64,000 nucleotides of DNA, taken from the NCBI RefSeq assembly GCF_000463115.2, contig NZ_AWFX01000024.1:186001-250000 (forward strand). Reading direction: 5' to 3'. This document shows, piece after piece, positions 61,270 to 64,000 of the stretch. Positions within the stretch are counted from its first letter, which is position 1; each line of letters starts with the position of its first letter. Source of the stretch: Franconibacter helveticus LMG 23732 (GTDB taxonomy: Bacteria > Pseudomonadota > Gammaproteobacteria > Enterobacterales > Enterobacteriaceae). Made by a program: the position numbers and the translations under genes. The notes under the pieces are model-generated. The model ran no database searches. It worked only from the letters and a program-made list of their open reading frames with translations, and was not told the DNA's origin.

Positions 61270-61941
61270 ATGCAGTACCCGATTAATGAGATGTTCCAGA
61301 CCCTACAGGGCGAGGGTTACTTTACCGGCGTTCCCGCTATTTTCATTCGTTTGCAGGGATGCCCGGTTGGCTGTGCCTGGTGCGACACCAAACACACGTG
61401 GGATAAGCTCGCCGATCGGGAAGTGTCGCTTTACAGCGTAATAGCCAAGACGAAAGAGAGCGATAAATGGGGCGCCGCCAGCAGCGAAGATTTACTCGCT
61501 GTGATTAGCCGCCAGGGCTATACCGCGCGCCACGTTGTCATTACCGGCGGCGAGCCGTGCATCCACGATCTGCTGCCGCTCACTCACCTGCTGGAAAAAA
61601 ACGGCTTCAGTTGCCAGATTGAAACCAGCGGCACCCATGAAGTGCGCTGCACGCCAACAACCTGGGTGACCGTTTCGCCAAAAGTGAATATGCGCGGCGG
61701 TTATGAAGTGCTCGACCAGGCGCTGCAACGTGCTGATGAAGTCAAACACCCGGTAGGACGGATGCGCGATATAGAAGCGCTGGATGAATTGCTGGCAAGA
61801 GTTCACGATGACAAACAGCGCGTGATTGCCCTGCAACCCATCAGCCAGAAAGAAGACGCCACGCGTCTGTGTATTGAAACCTGTATCGCCCGCAACTGGC
61901 GGCTCTCTATGCAAACGCATAAGTATCTGAACATTGCATGA
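61270..61941 (+). CDS. queE: 7-carboxy-7-deazaguanine synthase QueE
   Basis: A 223-residue radical SAM enzyme; E. coli QueE has the same length. The cluster motif is Cys31-X3-Cys35-X2-Cys38 (GCPVGCAWCDT), the short CX3CX2C spacing seen in QueE as in most radical SAM proteins. It converts 6-carboxytetrahydropterin to CDG in queuosine synthesis. In E. coli it also blocks cell division when overproduced. It converges with queD, the preceding step, across a shared terminator. A 113-base gap separates it from adhP. Confidence 0.96.
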   Translation: MQYPINEMFQTLQGEGYFTGVPAIFIRLQGCPVGCAWCDTKHTWDKLADREVSLYSVIAKTKESDKWGAASSEDLLAVISRQGYTARHVVITGGEPCIHDLLPLTHLLEKNGFSCQIETSGTHEVRCTPTTWVTVSPKVNMRGGYEVLDQALQRADEVKHPVGRMRDIEALDELLARVHDDKQRVIALQPISQKEDATRLCIETCIARNWRLSMQTHKYLNIA

Positions 61942-61967
61942 AAAAAGGGGCGTAAGCCCCTTTTTTT
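61942..61967. terminator. Bidirectional terminator between queE and queD
   Basis: A 10-bp stem (AAAAAGGGGC with GCCCCTTTTT) on a GTAA loop has T runs on both strands and lies just after the queE stop. Confidence 0.9.
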
Positions 61968-62014
61968 ATCTGCTGCCAAAGCCGTCGTTGTTCGTTAACA
62001 ACCGGGCGTCGCGC

Positions 62015-62377
62015 TTATTCGCCGCGGTATACGCAGCCTGCGGTGCAGGTCTCTTTGATAGTCACCGCGCTCAGTAGCGGCATCACGGGCTTCATCTGAT
62101 CCCAAATCCATTTCGCCAGCACTTCGCTGGTCGGGTTCTCAAGGCCCGGAATATCGTTGAGATAATAGTGGTCGAGACGGTCATAAACCGGCTTAAACGC
62201 CGCTTTCAGTTCGGCGAAATCAATTATCCATCCGGTATGCGGGTCCACTTCGCCCGTCACTTCCAGGCGCACCATAAAAGAATGCCCGTGCAGACGCCCG
62301 CATTTATGGCCTTCCGGTACATGGGGCAGGCGGTGGGCGGCTTCGAACATAAAATCTTTAAACAGGGTGGTAGGCAT
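62015..62377 (-). CDS. queD: 6-carboxy-5,6,7,8-tetrahydropterin synthase QueD
   Basis: A 120-residue tunnelling-fold enzyme; E. coli QueD has 121. Zinc ligands are His15 (FEAAHRL), His30 and His32 (RLHGHSF), and the catalytic cysteine is Cys26 ([10 protein letters not shown]). It converts 7,8-dihydroneopterin triphosphate to 6-carboxytetrahydropterin, the substrate of QueE. It is divergent from cysJ. In E. coli several genes separate queE and queD; here they face each other directly. Confidence 0.96.
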   Translation of the reverse strand: MPTTLFKDFMFEAAHRLPHVPEGHKCGRLHGHSFMVRLEVTGEVDPHTGWIIDFAELKAAFKPVYDRLDHYYLNDIPGLENPTSEVLAKWIWDQMKPVMPLLSAVTIKETCTAGCVYRGE

Positions 62378-62680
62378 AACGCAGTCTCAGTCTGACAAAA
62401 AACCGCCGCATAGTACCGGAATTGACCGTTTTTAGCATTAACTAAAACCGCCGTTAACGATAAGCGCTGCGCTAAGGCTTTGCTGATAAAAATAACGCTT
62501 TTTAATCAACGTTATAGTTAACCAGTTTTACCGTTTAGCGTTAGTGATAAAAGCGGTTAGTGCTTTTGGTTATTTATTATTTCCATCCCTTCTTTAATTG
62601 TTACTATGCCGCCCGTTAACCTTACTTTCTCTTCTGTTTTTACAATAAAAAACAGCTTTGCTACTGGAACATAACGACGC
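62378..62680. promoter_or_regulatory. queD-cysJ divergent control region
   Basis: A 303-base AT-rich gap with no gene. It must hold the queD promoter (leftward) and the cysJ promoter with CysB activator sites, as known upstream of cysJIH in E. coli. I see direct repeats of the type GCGTTAGTG and GCGGTTAGTG around 62537-62562 and a weak 8-bp hairpin (CTGTTTTT with AAAAACAG, 62634-62655) in the cysJ leader. CysB sites are too degenerate to place by eye. Confidence 0.45.
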
Positions 62681-64000
62681 ATGACGACGCAGGCCCCACC
62701 AAGCGCTTTGCTCCCGCTGAGCCCGGAGCAGCTGGCTCGCCTTCAGACGGCGACCCACGACTTAACGCCCACCCAGCTCGCCTGGCTTTCAGGTTATTTC
62801 TGGGGGATCTCAAACCAGCCGGGCGCAGCGGCGCAAGCTTCCGCGCCTGTCGCCGAAGCGCCAGCCATTACGCTTATCTCCGCTTCCCAGACGGGCAACG
62901 CGCGCCGGGTGGCGGAAGCGCTGCGAGACGATCTGCTGGCGGCGAAGCTGAACGTGAAGCTGGTTAACGCCGGGGACTATAAGTTCAAGCAGATCGGCTC
63001 TGAGAAGCTGTTGGTGATCGTCACCTCCACGCAAGGAGAAGGGGAGCCGCCGGAAGAGGCCGTCGCGCTGCATAAGTTCCTGTTTTCGAAAAAAGCGCCG
63101 AAGCTGAACGGCGCCGCCTTCGCCGTCTTTGGTCTGGGCGACACCTCTTATGAGTTCTTCAGCCAGGCAGGAAAAGATTTCGACAGCAAGCTGGCGGAAC
63201 TGGGCGCCGAGCGTCTGCTCGACCGCGTGGATGCGGATGTGGAATATCAGGCGGCGGCGCAGGAATGGCGCGCCCGCGTAGTGGAAGCGCTGAAAGCCCG
63301 CGCGCCTGCCGCGCCGGCTCAGGCAAGCGTTGCCGCACAGGGCGCGGTGAATCTTGTCGACTCCACGCCATACACCAAAGAAGCGCCGCTGACGGCAACG
63401 CTTTCCGTTAACCAAAAAATTACCGGCCGCGGCTCCGAGAAAGATGTTCGCCATCTGGAAATTGATTTAGGCGATTCCGGCTTGCGCTATCAGCCGGGCG
63501 ATGCGCTGGGCGTCTGGTATCAGAACGATCCCGCCCTGGTGCAGGAACTTGTCGAGTTGCTGTGGCTGAAAGGCGACGAGCAGGTGGTGGTGGAAGGCAA
63601 AACGCTGCCGCTCAGCGAAGCGCTACAGTGGCATTTCGAGCTGACCGTGAACACCGCCAACATTGTGGAAAACTACGCCACGCTGACCCGCAATGAACAA
63701 CTGCTGGCGCTGGTGGGCGATAAAGCGAAGCTGCAACATTATGCCGCCACGGTGCCGATTGTGGACATGGTCCGTTTCGCCCCTGCGCAACTGGACGCCG
63801 ATAAACTGCTCGGCCTGCTGCGCCCGCTAACGCCGCGTCTCTATTCCATCGCCTCTTCGCAGGCGGAAGTGGAAAGCGAAGTGCATATCACCGTTGGCGT
63901 GGTGCGTTACGACATCGAAGGCCGCGCGCGCGCGGGCGGGGCATCCAGCTTCCTGGCCGATCGTCTGGAAGAAGAGGGCGAAGTGCGCGTTTTCATCGAG
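62681..64000 (+). CDS. cysJ: Sulfite reductase flavoprotein alpha subunit CysJ, N-terminal part
   Basis: The first 440 codons of a gene that runs off the right edge; E. coli CysJ has 599 residues. It opens [19 protein letters not shown] flavodoxin-like FMN domain (about 64-200) has [13 protein letters not shown] and [11 protein letters not shown]; a connecting and FAD domain follows with PRLYSIASS, the FAD-binding motif. It passes electrons from NADPH to CysI for six-electron reduction of sulfite to sulfide. cysI and cysH should follow outside the window. GGAA precedes the ATG by about 11 bases. No frame break is visible. Confidence 0.97.
   Translation, partial: MTTQAPPSALLPLSPEQLARLQTATHDLTPTQLAWLSGYFWGISNQPGAAAQASAPVAEAPAITLISASQTGNARRVAEALRDDLLAAKLNVKLVNAGDYKFKQIGSEKLLVIVTSTQGEGEPPEEAVALHKFLFSKKAPKLNGAAFAVFGLGDTSYEFFSQAGKDFDSKLAELGAERLLDRVDADVEYQAAAQEWRARVVEALKARAPAAPAQASVAAQGAVNLVDSTPYTKEAPLTATLSVNQKITGRGSEKDVRHLEIDLGDSGLRYQPGDALGVWYQNDPALVQELVELLWLKGDEQVVVEGKTLPLSEALQWHFELTVNTANIVENYATLTRNEQLLALVGDKAKLQHYAATVPIVDMVRFAPAQLDADKLLGLLRPLTPRLYSIASSQAEVESEVHITVGVVRYDIEGRARAGGASSFLADRLEEEGEVRVFIE

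Overview
This is ordinary, densely packed core chromosome from a member of the family Enterobacteriaceae. Protein lengths, motifs and gene order follow Escherichia coli K-12 from aas to cysJ almost gene for gene, and the coding sequence is clearly richer in G+C than E. coli. That suits genera such as Cronobacter, Franconibacter, Enterobacter or Kosakonia; I cannot pick the genus from sequence alone. I see no prophage, IS element, CRISPR array, integron or defence island, and no new multi-gene system.

Left part (1-31 kb): the end of aas with lplT, then tas, ygdR, ygdQ and mutH on the minus strand. A gene-free spacer with DnaA boxes follows, at the position of the E. coli replication-timing site DARS2. 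Next come rppH-ptsP, lgt-thyA, the pseudopilin-like cluster ppdA-ppdB-ygdB-ppdC, and recC-ptrA-recB-recD, which encodes the RecBCD recombination enzyme around a periplasmic protease. argA (with two ARG boxes) and amiC diverge. Two identical initiator tRNA genes follow, then mltA, tcdA and csdE/csdA.

Middle (31-43.6 kb): the lipoprotein gene ygdI, the small RNA GcvB and its activator gene gcvA, then ygdD-rlmM, xni, sdaB and sdaC (serine breakdown and uptake), ppnN and queF. syd is followed by the CsrA-sponge RNA CsrB, then yqcC-truC-yqcA. The fucose genes that sit between rlmM and xni in E. coli are missing.

Right part (43.6-64 kb): the glucarate operon gudP-gudX-gudD, then a glycerate kinase gene, barA (sensor kinase of the BarA-UvrY system that drives csrB), rlmD, relA, mazG (without mazEF), pyrG and eno. 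An adhP-type alcohol dehydrogenase gene is inserted after eno. queE and queD converge, and cysJ runs off the right edge.

Several functional links fall inside the window. BarA and its output RNA CsrB lie about 8 kb apart. QueD, QueE and QueF are three steps of queuosine precursor synthesis. RelA makes (p)ppGpp, while PpnN is a known (p)ppGpp-binding enzyme and the initiator tRNA promoter has a GC-rich discriminator typical of stringent control. Glucarate breakdown yields glycerate, which the kinase converts to 2-phosphoglycerate, the substrate of enolase. Most of what is worth a second look lies in the intergenic control elements and in differences from the E. coli gene order.
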